DNA of 64,000 nucleotides from Alkalibacter rhizosphaerae. Its GTDB lineage: Bacteria > Bacillota > Clostridia > Eubacteriales > Alkalibacteraceae. Where the stretch lies: the NCBI RefSeq assembly GCF_017352215.1, contig NZ_CP071444.1, positions 992,001-1,056,000 on the forward strand, given 5' to 3'. The translations under genes were made by a program, and so were the position numbers. The notes under the pieces are model-generated. The model was not told the origin of the DNA. It saw nothing but the letters and a program-made list of their open reading frames with translations, and searched no databases. Position 1 is the first letter of the stretch. Each line of letters begins with the position of its first letter. This document shows positions 26,807 through 35,813 of the stretch, piece by piece.

Positions 26807-26845
26807 AGTGACATCTCTTGACGGGAAACGTCCTGTAATGTCACT
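26807..26845. other. Long two-tier hairpin between URO-D-like and ABC genes
   Basis: AGTGACAT pairs perfectly with ATGTCACT, and inside it GACG pairs with CGTC around a GGAAA loop. There is no T-run, so it is not an intrinsic terminator. It lies in a 302-base gene-free gap (26615-26916) that otherwise is AT-rich with no other feature I can support. It could be a 3' stabilising structure, an RNA switch element or a protein site. Confidence 0.55.
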
Positions 26846-26916
26846 CTGTCGTTAATTAATTAACTATTCCAGTTTCATTATTTTTGCTAATTTTTGTTTT
26901 TTTAGCTATGTTGCAC

Positions 26917-28257
26917 TCAATATACCATGTTGGCGAAAAACTGGAATATGCCATCAGAAATAAGGTCATACTCATCTCTTCCATGTTCGGACATATTGGG
27001 ATGTAGTTCCTTATATTTGTTGAAGGTCGGGAAATACTTCGATTCTGTCTTTCGGTACGGAGCGATAGAATAGTCGTTTTTATTAAATCTTTCTCCAGCC
27101 AGCTCTCCTGGGTTGTCATATACCGCATAATCCCGAACAAATTCTGTCAATGCAGAGAGGTTTTCCATATTCACATCGCTGATCACCACCGGAAGTTTGT
27201 CAAACCCGAAAATATACTTGCCTCCAGGTGCCAGGATATCTATATACTCTTTGGCCAGATCCAAGCACTCTGATTTCGTTTTGTTTTTAAGCGCCGTCAA
27301 AGGATACAAGCCTGTTAGTATAAATTTATCTCCCAGCTTGTCTTTGATGGTTTTGGGATCCCCGTATTCAAACCAGATCACAGTATTGGTCGGCAACTCC
27401 TGCAAATAATCCAAATATCGAGTCCAGTCCGACTCACAAAAGATGGTGCAGTGGATCCCTTGTGCCGCATAATGATGGATCAGATTCTTAAAAGTCGGCC
27501 ACCACAACTCCTCAAAATCTTTGGTCCTCATGAATGGAGGCATGTGAAGCGGCAAAAATACCCGCCCATATTTCGAGGATTTTGACGGCAATCCTTTTCT
27601 ATAGGCAAATTCGTAAAGTGCTTCACAGGATTCCTTGATGTCATTTCGATGTCGTCGGACATCTTTGCTGATCCCGGAAAAGCTTCTCAACTGATCGGAC
27701 AAATAATCGAAAGGTGCTTCTGTCATCGTGCTGGAATTGGGAGGATGACTAAAATATCCGTACTTCTTGATCATATCTCCCATTATTTCGAATGAAACAT
27801 TCATGTCCCGTTCGCTTTTTTTCATCCCCAAAGATAGTGCAATGGCGGTCAAAATAGGATTTTCACCAGCCAACTCCTTGAATTGTCTTGGAATCACCCT
27901 TTCAATAATGCAATCCAGTGGATTTTCGATCAAATAGGCATAATCTTCTTCCATCATCCCAACAACTTCCGGGTGTTGTACGAATCCGTCGCTGGATAAT
28001 ACATAAGACTGGGATCCCAGAAACTGATACATCCCCGGCAATCGAATGGATGTATTGACAGGACAAACATCGCTATAGAGGGTCTGGCAAACTTTTTCCA
28101 CGGACGATCGGATCAAGCCAGGATTCCACTGCATATCCGCCATATCAAGCTTTCCAAATTGTGCCGCCGCTTCAAATTCCAAACTGACACTCACTGGAAC
28201 ACGCTTGGGGATAAGACCATCATACACATCTTTAAAAATTTGTTCTTTTTCATTCAT
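26917..28257 (-). CDS. URO-D-like protein, paralogue 1 (uroporphyrinogen decarboxylase superfamily)
   Basis: A 446-residue cytoplasmic protein with the URO-D superfamily barrel, related along its whole length to the second copy near the end of the window. Shared landmarks include DYLSDQLRSFSGISKD, FEYGDPK, KLGDKFI, GLYPL and FVRDYAVYDN-like. The His-x-Cys zinc site of corrinoid-linked relatives such as MtaA is absent: the corresponding region reads CTIFCESDWTRYL. It is too long and divergent for heme-pathway HemE. The start follows AAAGGAG; an upstream GTG lacks one. A TetR gene precedes it and a sugar-type importer follows. Function unknown, probably catabolic. Confidence 0.8.
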   Translation of the reverse strand: MNEKEQIFKDVYDGLIPKRVPVSVSLEFEAAAQFGKLDMADMQWNPGLIRSSVEKVCQTLYSDVCPVNTSIRLPGMYQFLGSQSYVLSSDGFVQHPEVVGMMEEDYAYLIENPLDCIIERVIPRQFKELAGENPILTAIALSLGMKKSERDMNVSFEIMGDMIKKYGYFSHPPNSSTMTEAPFDYLSDQLRSFSGISKDVRRHRNDIKESCEALYEFAYRKGLPSKSSKYGRVFLPLHMPPFMRTKDFEELWWPTFKNLIHHYAAQGIHCTIFCESDWTRYLDYLQELPTNTVIWFEYGDPKTIKDKLGDKFILTGLYPLTALKNKTKSECLDLAKEYIDILAPGGKYIFGFDKLPVVISDVNMENLSALTEFVRDYAVYDNPGELAGERFNKNDYSIAPYRKTESKYFPTFNKYKELHPNMSEHGRDEYDLISDGIFQFFANMVY

Positions 28258-28307
28258 AGCGGAACTCTCCTTTAACATTGATTGAATTCTTTTCACAATA
28301 GTTCTGT

Positions 28308-28355
28308 ATTATATTTTTTATATAATGCAATACTTACAATATTAGAACATGTTCT
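28308..28355 (-). promoter_or_regulatory. Promoter region of URO-D-like paralogue 1 with palindrome
   Basis: A minus-strand TATAAT lies at 28308-28313, about 50 bases before the gene. About 30 bases further upstream is the perfect 12-base palindrome AGAACATGTTCT (28344-28355), a plausible operator for the adjacent TetR protein. No good -35 box is visible. Confidence 0.45.
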
Positions 28356-28372
28356 TTTTTTAAAATAACAAA

Positions 28373-28398
28373 AAAACCGATTGCTGTCAACCGGTTTT
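28373..28398 (-). terminator. Terminator of the TetR gene
   Basis: AAAACCG pairs with CGGTTTT around a 12-base loop, followed on the minus strand by seven T. It separates the regulator from the URO-D-like gene, which therefore has its own promoter. Confidence 0.7.
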
Positions 28399-28414
28399 TC
28401 AGGATATGTCGCCT

Positions 28415-29086
28415 CTAAAAATATGGGTACTGCAATGTTATATCGAAAATATCTTCTTCCTCTACTTTGATGGCATGGCAAATCGGCAAAACTGTTTTCA
28501 AAATGGCATTGATCTCTGTATTGGAAAACCCCAACTGTTGAAGATGCTGCACATTGAAAATGTATATGGCCTTGTCAACATCATGAATGAGCCCGCTCTT
28601 GATTCCTACAACCAACTGCTGGTACATTCCAATGTAAAAAAGACTTTCCACCATCAAGGACTCATTATCCTTATTCAATTTCAGATACTCATTTTTTCTC
28701 GCAAATTGCATGAAAATCGTATCTTTCATAATATCTGTCAGCAAGCCTTCCTGGCTAACATCAAACATAAAACGTATCAATTTGGGATTGGACACTTCTA
28801 CCAAAACCGATGTACACAGATATACCGTATCCGCTTCAATAGTGTTCAAGTCCAATTTCGAATAGATTCTTCGAATTTGTGTATAAAAATTTTTGCTGAA
28901 CTCCAGATACAGTGCTTTAGCTATGTCCGCCTTTTTTTTAAAATAATAGGTGATAGACCCCAAGGACCCGCCCGATCGGCCTGCAATATCTCGCATGGTT
29001 GTCTTTTTGTAGCCTTTTTCATTGAATAGACTATACGCTGTATCCAAAATAAACTGTTTATTTTTCCCATATCTGTGGGACTTCAT
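28415..29086 (-). CDS. TetR-family transcriptional regulator
   Basis: A 223-residue regulator. The N-terminal TetR helix-turn-helix is clear: FILDTAYSLFNEKGYKKTTM then DIAGRSGGSLGSITYYFKKK (about residues 12-55). The C-terminal ligand domain is not recognisable. I start at the second ATG, five bases after GGTGG. An extended -10 (TGATATAAT on the minus strand, 29118-29126) lies upstream. It sits directly before the URO-D-like gene, which it probably controls together with the importer operon. The same pairing of a TetR gene with a URO-D-like gene recurs at the end of the window. Confidence 0.87.
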   Translation of the reverse strand: MKSHRYGKNKQFILDTAYSLFNEKGYKKTTMRDIAGRSGGSLGSITYYFKKKADIAKALYLEFSKNFYTQIRRIYSKLDLNTIEADTVYLCTSVLVEVSNPKLIRFMFDVSQEGLLTDIMKDTIFMQFARKNEYLKLNKDNESLMVESLFYIGMYQQLVVGIKSGLIHDVDKAIYIFNVQHLQQLGFSNTEINAILKTVLPICHAIKVEEEDIFDITLQYPYF

Positions 29087-29292
29087 ATAACCACCATCCA
29101 CTATGTAAATTTAGATTATTATATCACACTGGAGAGAGGGATATTCACCCACCAAGTCTTCGCCATGGATCTTTTTATGTTATAATATTAACAATATAGC
29201 CGTTCATCGTCTTGAAAATTTATTATATATTTACAAATTATCATGGTATACTGAGTGAAATATTTTGATCAACCAACGAAAGGAGCTTAGTT

Positions 29293-30509
29293 ATGGGGTT
29301 AAAAGGAAAAGTATTGATCGCACAAAGTGGAGGCCCAACGGCCGTCATCAATCAGAGTCTGGTAGGGATCGTGGCGGAAGCACGAAAATTCGCCCAGGTC
29401 GACCGGGTCTACGGTGCACTGCGTGGAGTGGAAGGGATCCTCAATGAAAACTTCCTGGATCTGACACAAGAAACCACCCACAACCTGGAACAGGTGGCGA
29501 AAACACCTTCTTCCGCCCTGTTGTCCACCCGAGTCAAGCCGGATACTGCCTACTGCAAGGAAATGTTCAAAGTCATGAAGGCCCACGATATCCGTTATTT
29601 CTTCTATATCGGCGGCAACGACTCCTCCGATACGGCGCGGATCGTCAACGAGGAAGCCAATGCAGCCAACTACGACCTGAGGGTGATCCATGTCCCAAAA
29701 ACCATCGACAACGACCTGGTCCTAAACGATCATACACCGGGTTTTGGATCTGCCGCCCGATTTGTGGCACAGGCATTTATGGGCGTCAATCTGGATGTAC
29801 GTGCCCTAAACGGCGTCTACATCGGCGTCGTCATGGGCCGACACACCGGGTTTTTGACTGCCTCCTCTGCAATAGCCCGAAAATACGAAGCGGATGGACC
29901 CCACTTGATCTATCTGCCGGAGCGAACCTTTTCCATGGAGCAATTTCTCCTGGATGTAAAATCTGTTCACCAAAAATACGGATACTGCGTCGTGGCCGTT
30001 TCCGAAGGCATCACCGATGAAACTGGTACGCCCATCGCGGCTAGCCTGAATAAAAACTTGGACAAGGACGCTCATGGCAACATCACCCTGTCCGGAACGG
30101 GAGTGTTGGGGACCTGCTGGCCAATGAGATCAAGTCCAAGTTGAACATCTCCCGAGTGCGAAGCGATACCTTTGGGTACCTGCAGCGTTCTTTCCTGGGT
30201 TGCGTATCCGACGTAGACCAACAGGAAGCCAGGGAAGTAGGAGAACGGGCTGTCCAAATGGCCATGTGGAACGATGTGGACGGGTCCATGACCATACGAC
30301 GGATCGGAGACTATTCTGTCAATTTTAAACTTGCAGCTTTTGAAGACATCGCCGCCAAAACCAAGTACATGGCCGATGAGTTCATCAACGAAAGGGGCAA
30401 TCATGTCACCGACGCTTTCAAGTTTTACGTGCGGCCTTTGCTTGGTTCCGGTTTACCGCAGCCCTCCTGGGTACGGGCACCTATCGTGGAAAAGATCCTC
30501 AGAAAATAA
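29293..30509 (+). pseudogene. pfp: PPi-type 6-phosphofructokinase, frameshifted
   Basis: The first frame gives residues 1-274 of a phosphofructokinase, the second the last 130. They join at a G-run (30108-30111), where one added base restores GTGVLGDLLANEIKSK and a 405-residue protein. IGGNDSSDT (106-114) and Lys136 in PKTIDND are the substitutions that mark the pyrophosphate-dependent class; ATP enzymes have GGDGS and PGTIDND. The reaction is reversible phosphorylation of fructose 6-phosphate in glycolysis. Loss would be surprising in a central enzyme, so a sequencing error is likely. Confidence 0.88.
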
Positions 30510-30524
30510 CCTTCCTGCTGTTTT

Positions 30525-30553
30525 TTGACAAATGACCTCCCAATGAATATAAT
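30525..30553 (+). promoter_or_regulatory. Perfect consensus sigma-A promoter
   Basis: TTGACA and TATAAT are separated by exactly 17 bases and drive the LytS/LytTR pair. It lies 15 bases after the phosphofructokinase stop codon. Confidence 0.9.
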
Positions 30554-30583
30554 ACTTTCAACGATACCATTGGGAAGGATGGA

Positions 30584-31831
30584 ATGATGAAAACTCCAAC
30601 ATTGCTGTTTGTCATGAATGCCTCGATCTTGCTGCTATTGGTATTGGTGTTTCCTGCCGCCAGAATTCCCATGGCATTAGTCGCGCTGTTGTTTGCATGC
30701 AATTATTTTATTCTAAAAAAAATAGATATTGGTTCACACAAATCTGTCTTATCAGAGGACCCGTCGGCGAAGGGATCTCCATCGAAAGATCTCCTTCCAG
30801 GCACCATGACGGATCTTCTGAAAGACATTGCCAAGGCAGATGCCGTCGCATGGACGGATTCCCAAACCATCACCGCCTACTCCGGTTTTTCCTGTCCGGA
30901 TTATTCCATTGGCAATAAGATCCCCCTGGTTCGCATGACCCGCGCTATGCAACAGGGCGAAACCCAAATACTTCGGAACAAAAGAGCTTTTGACTGCGTC
31001 CGCTCCACCTGCGAATGTCCCTTTACATCCGGTGTACTGGTCCCTTTAAAACAGGGGGATGAGATCACCGGATCTTTGGGGTTTTTTTGTACCAAAAAAG
31101 GAGGTGCCTCCACCGATTTCGTGGAAACCTGCGAATCCCTGGCTCAATTGGTGAGTCTGCAAATGCAGCACCGGGAGTTGGAGCGACAGGTCCAATTGAC
31201 CACGGAGGCCCGATTGGATGCATTGCAGGCCCAGGTCAATCCCCATTTTCTCTTCAATTCTCTCAACGCTATCAACATGTACGTCTTGAAGGATCCCCAG
31301 GTTACCCGGGAGTTGATCCGCCGACTGTCCTCTTTCTTGCGCTACACTTTGGGAAGCACCGACCGTTTTACCACCGTTGGAGAAGAACTGAAGGTGGTTC
31401 AAGACTATCTGATCATTGAAAAGGCCCGCTTTGGCGAACGACTGACCCTGATCACCGATGTGGATGAAAATCTGAAAAAAGTTAAGATCCCCATTTTGTC
31501 CATTCAACCCTTGGTCAACAACGCCATCATCCATGGCCTTGTTCCGAAAGAAGGAAACGGACTTCTTCGCATCCGCATTCGAAAAATATACGACGAAGTG
31601 GAAATTTCCGTCGTCGACAACGGTATAGGGATCGAAGAAGACCGGTTGGAAAAGCTCTACGACAAAGGTTACGGTTCCGGATTGGGTGTAGGAATCTACA
31701 ACCTGCACGAGCGGCTGCGGCTGCTCTATGGCAACAAGTACGGTCTTCATATCACCAGCGCCTTGGATCAAGGAACAAACGCGACCTTTAAGATCCCCAT
31801 GTCTTTGGAAGAAGGAGTGAATAACCGATGA
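30584..31831 (+). CDS. LytS-type sensor histidine kinase
   Basis: A 415-residue kinase. Two short N-terminal hydrophobic segments (about residues 5-45) replace the usual five-helix LytS sensor. A GAF-like domain follows (about 70-205) with a cysteine cluster, CVRSTCECP. The phosphoacceptor is His in NPHFLFNSLN of the His_kinase family, and the ATP domain has NAIIHG and DNGIGI boxes. Its last bases overlap the response regulator by ATGA. The downstream acetate genes are opposite in direction, so they are candidate but unproved targets. The cysteines could sense redox or a metal. Confidence 0.9.
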   Translation: MMKTPTLLFVMNASILLLLVLVFPAARIPMALVALLFACNYFILKKIDIGSHKSVLSEDPSAKGSPSKDLLPGTMTDLLKDIAKADAVAWTDSQTITAYSGFSCPDYSIGNKIPLVRMTRAMQQGETQILRNKRAFDCVRSTCECPFTSGVLVPLKQGDEITGSLGFFCTKKGGASTDFVETCESLAQLVSLQMQHRELERQVQLTTEARLDALQAQVNPHFLFNSLNAINMYVLKDPQVTRELIRRLSSFLRYTLGSTDRFTTVGEELKVVQDYLIIEKARFGERLTLITDVDENLKKVKIPILSIQPLVNNAIIHGLVPKEGNGLLRIRIRKIYDEVEISVVDNGIGIEEDRLEKLYDKGYGSGLGVGIYNLHERLRLLYGNKYGLHITSALDQGTNATFKIPMSLEEGVNNR

Positions 31832-32568
31832 CACTGAAAGCATTGATCGTGGATGACGAATACCCGGCAAGGGAAGAATTACGCTATCTATTGAGCCGGT
31901 TGGAGGGAGTGGAAGTGGTGGGAGAAGCCACCAACGGGAAAGAGGCCCTGGCCTTGATCACCGCACTGGATTACGACATGGTTTTTCTGGATATCAACAT
32001 GCCTCAAATGGACGGGATGGATCTGGGAGAGAAAATAAAAGAATTGGAGGACCCTCCAGCCATCGTATACATAACCGCATACGATCAATATGCCCTTCAG
32101 GCTTTTCGGGTCAATGCCGTTGATTATCTGCTCAAGCCCATTGAAGAAGAAAAACTGAGTCATGCCGTTGAACGGATCCGGAATCGGTTCAAGACGACGG
32201 TGAGCCCCAAGAAACAAGACCTGCCTAAGGAACCGATCCAGCGACTGTCCGTCGAGCAGGGAGGCAAGATCGTCCTTCTGGATGCTGTGGATGTTTATTA
32301 TGCCTTTTCCGAAGGAAGTTATGTCTATGTCGCAACGGACCAACAGAAATATCTGACCAAGTATACTCTCCAGGCTCTGGAAGAAAAATTGGATCCCAAA
32401 CTTTTTTTTCGATGCCATCGCAGCTATCTGGTCAACTTGAAAAAAATAAAAGAAATCGCCCCTTTTTTCAAAGGGACGTACAATATTCGCATGACCGACA
32501 AGAACAATACCCAGATCCCCGTCAGCCGAAGACAAGCCAAGCATTTAAAGCAGATCCTGGATCTATGA
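31828..32568 (+). CDS. LytTR-family response regulator
   Basis: A 246-residue regulator: receiver domain with acidic VDDE near the start, phosphoacceptor Asp55 in FLDINMPQMDG and Lys in LLKPI, then a LytTR DNA-binding domain (about 145-245) with FFRCHRSYLVNLKKIK. It is the partner of the overlapping kinase gene. In related bacteria such pairs control lrgAB, cstA or pyruvate transporters; none is here. Its stop overlaps the stop of the opposite gene by six bases, with no terminator between. Confidence 0.92.
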   Translation: MTLKALIVDDEYPAREELRYLLSRLEGVEVVGEATNGKEALALITALDYDMVFLDINMPQMDGMDLGEKIKELEDPPAIVYITAYDQYALQAFRVNAVDYLLKPIEEEKLSHAVERIRNRFKTTVSPKKQDLPKEPIQRLSVEQGGKIVLLDAVDVYYAFSEGSYVYVATDQQKYLTKYTLQALEEKLDPKLFFRCHRSYLVNLKKIKEIAPFFKGTYNIRMTDKNNTQIPVSRRQAKHLKQILDL

Positions 32569-33546
32569 GTTGGGAAAAAACTCTTCTTTGGTGACGGAAC
32601 GAAGAAGGCGCAGTGTCTCCGTTGTCTCCTGCCACTCGCCGTCCCAGTTTTCCAACAACACCTTCGAGGGCAACTGATCCTTGTTGGCAAGCATTCGCCA
32701 GCGAAGCATCCTTTCCAGGGTATTCTTCAGATCTTGGGAAAACTCCGAAGAAAAAATCGATCTGCCTTCCAAATAGTCAATGCGCCGACAAGTATTTGTC
32801 TCTACGCATTGATTTTTTATGGCAAAAACACGAACACAATCCACCAAATGAACCAACCATTCCGTTTTTACATTGATCCTGTCGTTTCTCAAAGGGTTTC
32901 CAATGGCTCCCGAACAGGCATCCTGGGCTAAAAAAGTCAGAAAAAGCGGTCGCCTGCGAACGGCTTCCATGAGTTCCTGACGAAGCTCCACGGCCATATC
33001 CAGGGATCCGTACATGCCTCGAAAATCCAGAAAAATAGTTAAGTTTCGAATGTTTTCACTCGTCGGCTTTTCCACCCACTGTTCCACTCGTCGTCTCCAA
33101 AATTCCGTACTGCCCCTCCAGAAATCATTTTCTGCCATGACATCCCCGGGACACAAAGCGAATCCCAAGGATGCCAAAGCCTGGTTTGCCTTTTGTGCAA
33201 AGACCTGAAAATATCGCTCCACTTCCTTTTGTTTGGCAGGATCATCCACCGCCTGGTGGATCAATCCGTTGTCCTGATCCGTTCGATAAACCTGTTCCCG
33301 TCTGCCTCCACTTCCAAGAACCATCCAACAAAAGCGCACCGGTGGATAGCCTTCCTCTTTTTTCAAGGATTCCACCAATTCATTCAACGCATCCTTCTTC
33401 TTCCGATCATAGGCATCATTGAGCTGTTTCAACTGGTCGAAAAAATCTTCACCTGTACTTGAACCAGCATCAAACCAATTCTTGATTTTATCATCCGTAT
33501 CCAATCGATCAAACAGCAGGGATACATCATTTTCAGATAAGGGCAT
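32563..33546 (-). CDS. DUF294-type nucleotidyltransferase
   Basis: A 327-residue protein with the GlnD-like nucleotidyltransferase motif GSGGRREQVYRTDQDNGLI (about residues 80-98), where glycines, the arginine pair and the DxD metal ligands are all present. The C-terminal part is the DUF294 substrate-binding helical domain. The cyclic-nucleotide and CBS domains that usually precede this pair are absent. The start follows GGAGAGGAAAACA. It is the last gene behind the acetate-type symporter. In other bacteria this protein is encoded with the same symporter and an exonuclease; a regulatory nucleotidylation role is presumed, not shown. Confidence 0.85.
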   Translation of the reverse strand: MPLSENDVSLLFDRLDTDDKIKNWFDAGSSTGEDFFDQLKQLNDAYDRKKKDALNELVESLKKEEGYPPVRFCWMVLGSGGRREQVYRTDQDNGLIHQAVDDPAKQKEVERYFQVFAQKANQALASLGFALCPGDVMAENDFWRGSTEFWRRRVEQWVEKPTSENIRNLTIFLDFRGMYGSLDMAVELRQELMEAVRRRPLFLTFLAQDACSGAIGNPLRNDRINVKTEWLVHLVDCVRVFAIKNQCVETNTCRRIDYLEGRSIFSSEFSQDLKNTLERMLRWRMLANKDQLPSKVLLENWDGEWQETTETLRLLRSVTKEEFFPNS

Positions 33547-33631
33547 TGTTTTCCTCTCCTTCTCGCAAGCAATGGAGCAGACCAAAACCGGTCCACTCCA
33601 TTATATCATGCATCCATTGTGCGGTATTTCT

Positions 33632-35326
33632 TTAATGATCTCCCTGGGGCTCGCCGGAACCTTTAGGGATCCGAATGTTTTCCACCATCTCCTGGATGTC
33701 TTGGGGCGGTTCTTTCGTACTTCTGGAAACGACAAATCCTACAGCGAAATGAAGGACCATTCCCACAATGCCGATCCCTGCTGCATCGATGCCGAAGAAG
33801 CTTTCAATGATGGGCGTTTCTGTTCCCAACAAAGGTACGGACTTCATCAACACCAACATCACGACGGTGAACACCAGACCGGTAACGATACCTGCGGTGG
33901 CACCTTCCCGATTATGCCGCTTGTCGAAGATCCCCAAAAATATGGCCGGAAACAGACTGGCAGCAGCAATGCCGAAGGCAAAGGCGACAACTTCTCCAAC
34001 AAAGCCCGGAGGATTGATGCCGAAGTATCCGGCAGCCAAAACGGACAGGAAGATCATGACCCGAGCCACTCGCAACCGCTGTTTCTCCGTGGCATTTCTG
34101 TTGTAGATCTTGTAATAGATATCATGGGACACGGCGCTGGACATGGCCAGAAGCAACCCTGCCGCCGTGGACAATGCCGCGGCCAGACCACCGGCAGCCA
34201 CCAATGCTATGATCACTGGACTGAGTTGGGCCACTTCCGGCGTGGACAATACGATGATGTCCTTGTCGATATTCACTTCATTGGTCGCCGGATCTCCGGA
34301 CAGACGATAGACGCCATCCTCATTCACGTCGTTCAATCCCAACAAACCCGTAGTGCTCCATTTTTCCACCCACTCGATCTGTTGGATCTCTTCCACCGGT
34401 TGGTTGTGGACCGTATCGATGATGTTGAATTTAGAGAACATGCCTACGGCAGGTGCCGTCGTATACAAAATGGCAATGAACAGCAAAGCCCACACGGCAG
34501 ACCATCTGGCTCCCTTTACCGTTTTTACGGTATAGAACCGGGTGATGACGTGAGGCAATCCAGCGGTCCCCACCATCAAGGCCATGGTCATCATGAACAC
34601 ATTCAACTTGCTCATGTTTTGAAATGGCAAAATGTACTCTTTCAACCCGGCTTCGATCTGGGCTTCTCCCAAACGCTGGGCGACATCGCTGAAGATCATG
34701 CCGAACTGGGGTATGGGATTTCCCGTCAGCTTGAAGGAAATGGCCACTGCCGGCACCACAAATGCCACGATCAAGATGAAGAACTGGGCCACCTGTGTCC
34801 AGGTGATCCCCTTCATTCCACCTATAACGGCAAAGAACATGATCAAGGCCATACCAATAATGACGCCGATCTCGATGTTTACGCCCAGATACCGGCTGAA
34901 GACGATCCCCACGCCCCGCATCTGACCGGCTACGTAAGTCAGGGAAACAAAAATAGTGGCGATGGCGGCGACGGCTCTGGATTTATTGGAGTAAAAACGG
35001 TCTCCAATAAAATCAGGAACGGTATATCGACCAAATTTACGAAGATAGGGTGCCAACAGCAACGCCAAAAGGACATATCCGCCGGTCCATCCCATCAAGT
35101 AAACCGTTCCGTCATACCCTAGAAAAGCAATAAGTCCGGCCATGGACAAGAACGATGCGGCAGACATCCAGTCTGCTGCGATAGCTGCTCCATTGGCAAT
35201 AATGGGCACGTCGTTTCCCGCCACGTAAAAACTCTTTGTATCAACGGCTTTGGCCCACCATCCTATATAGGCATACAAACCAAACGTCAACATTACAAAA
35301 ATCAAGGTCAATACTTCTACACTCAT
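33632..35326 (-). CDS. Acetate-type sodium:solute symporter (VC_2705 family)
   Basis: A 564-residue membrane protein of the SSS superfamily with about 13 helices. The opening MSVEVLTLIFVMLTFGLY and the helix with AADWMSAASFLSMAGLIAF are characteristic of the large symporters paired with DUF4212 subunits. The partner DUF4212 gene lies 28 bases upstream. With acetyl-CoA synthetase in the neighbouring operon, uptake of acetate or a similar short carboxylate is the best inference. It is distinct from the 528-residue SSS protein near the window start. Confidence 0.9.
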   Translation of the reverse strand: MSVEVLTLIFVMLTFGLYAYIGWWAKAVDTKSFYVAGNDVPIIANGAAIAADWMSAASFLSMAGLIAFLGYDGTVYLMGWTGGYVLLALLLAPYLRKFGRYTVPDFIGDRFYSNKSRAVAAIATIFVSLTYVAGQMRGVGIVFSRYLGVNIEIGVIIGMALIMFFAVIGGMKGITWTQVAQFFILIVAFVVPAVAISFKLTGNPIPQFGMIFSDVAQRLGEAQIEAGLKEYILPFQNMSKLNVFMMTMALMVGTAGLPHVITRFYTVKTVKGARWSAVWALLFIAILYTTAPAVGMFSKFNIIDTVHNQPVEEIQQIEWVEKWSTTGLLGLNDVNEDGVYRLSGDPATNEVNIDKDIIVLSTPEVAQLSPVIIALVAAGGLAAALSTAAGLLLAMSSAVSHDIYYKIYNRNATEKQRLRVARVMIFLSVLAAGYFGINPPGFVGEVVAFAFGIAAASLFPAIFLGIFDKRHNREGATAGIVTGLVFTVVMLVLMKSVPLLGTETPIIESFFGIDAAGIGIVGMVLHFAVGFVVSRSTKEPPQDIQEMVENIRIPKGSGEPQGDH

Positions 35327-35354
35327 TACGTCACCCTCCTATCGGCTCCAAGCC

Positions 35355-35618
35355 TTATTCTTCCACATCAAATTCTTTGTCCAGCTTGCCCATTCTCCAA
35401 GCATAAAAAGCAACAATGGCCACAAAAGTCAAAATGGATCCCTGATGAGCAAACCAGAAAGCCAGGTTCACACCAAAGAAAGAAATCTTGCTGAGTACGT
35501 CGCCTAGAAGGATGACCGCCCCATAAGACACAGCAGCCCAAATGATCAACAGGTTGCGGATCAGCGCCACGTTCCTTTTCCAATATTCTTGCATGCTTTT
35601 GTCGTTTTCTTTATTCAT
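35355..35618 (-). CDS. DUF4212 small symporter subunit
   Basis: An 87-residue protein with two membrane helices (about 20-45 and 52-75). EYWKRNVALIRNLLIIWAAVSY is the family's opening helix region. Members are always found before a VC_2705-type symporter, as here, and are thought to be its small subunit. The start follows AAGGAGGCAGAACG. A longer in-frame reading upstream has no ribosome site. Confidence 0.9.
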   Translation of the reverse strand: MNKENDKSMQEYWKRNVALIRNLLIIWAAVSYGAVILLGDVLSKISFFGVNLAFWFAHQGSILTFVAIVAFYAWRMGKLDKEFDVEE

Positions 35619-35791
35619 CGTTCTGCCTCCTTGGAATTTCTTTGTCTCATGATACCCGGATTTTTTTATTAACGAAATGAAAATCTGTTGGACGGACATC
35701 CTGGACCTGTCAACGCTCCATCTTTTCCCATGAACGGCTCCACACCCTTTCCTGGACCGTTCATCTCTTGAATGGAACCGTTTACAAAGAA

Positions 35792-35813
35792 AAAAGCCCC
35801 ATAAGGGACTTTT
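35792..35813 (-). terminator. Probable terminator after the exonuclease gene
   Basis: On the minus strand AAAAGTCCC and GGGGCTTTT form a stem with one mismatch around a four-base loop, followed by T. It directly abuts the stop codon and separates two blocks of the acetate island. Confidence 0.55.

Noticed and set aside
26917-28257. URO-D-like protein as HemE of heme synthesis
   Set aside because: No other heme gene is near, the protein is about 100 residues too long, and a diverged paralogue sits in a second catabolic-looking module.
28344-28355. AGAACATGTTCT with the following T-run as an intrinsic terminator on the plus strand
   Set aside because: A 12-base palindrome leaves no loop, and no plus-strand gene ends here; an operator is more sensible.
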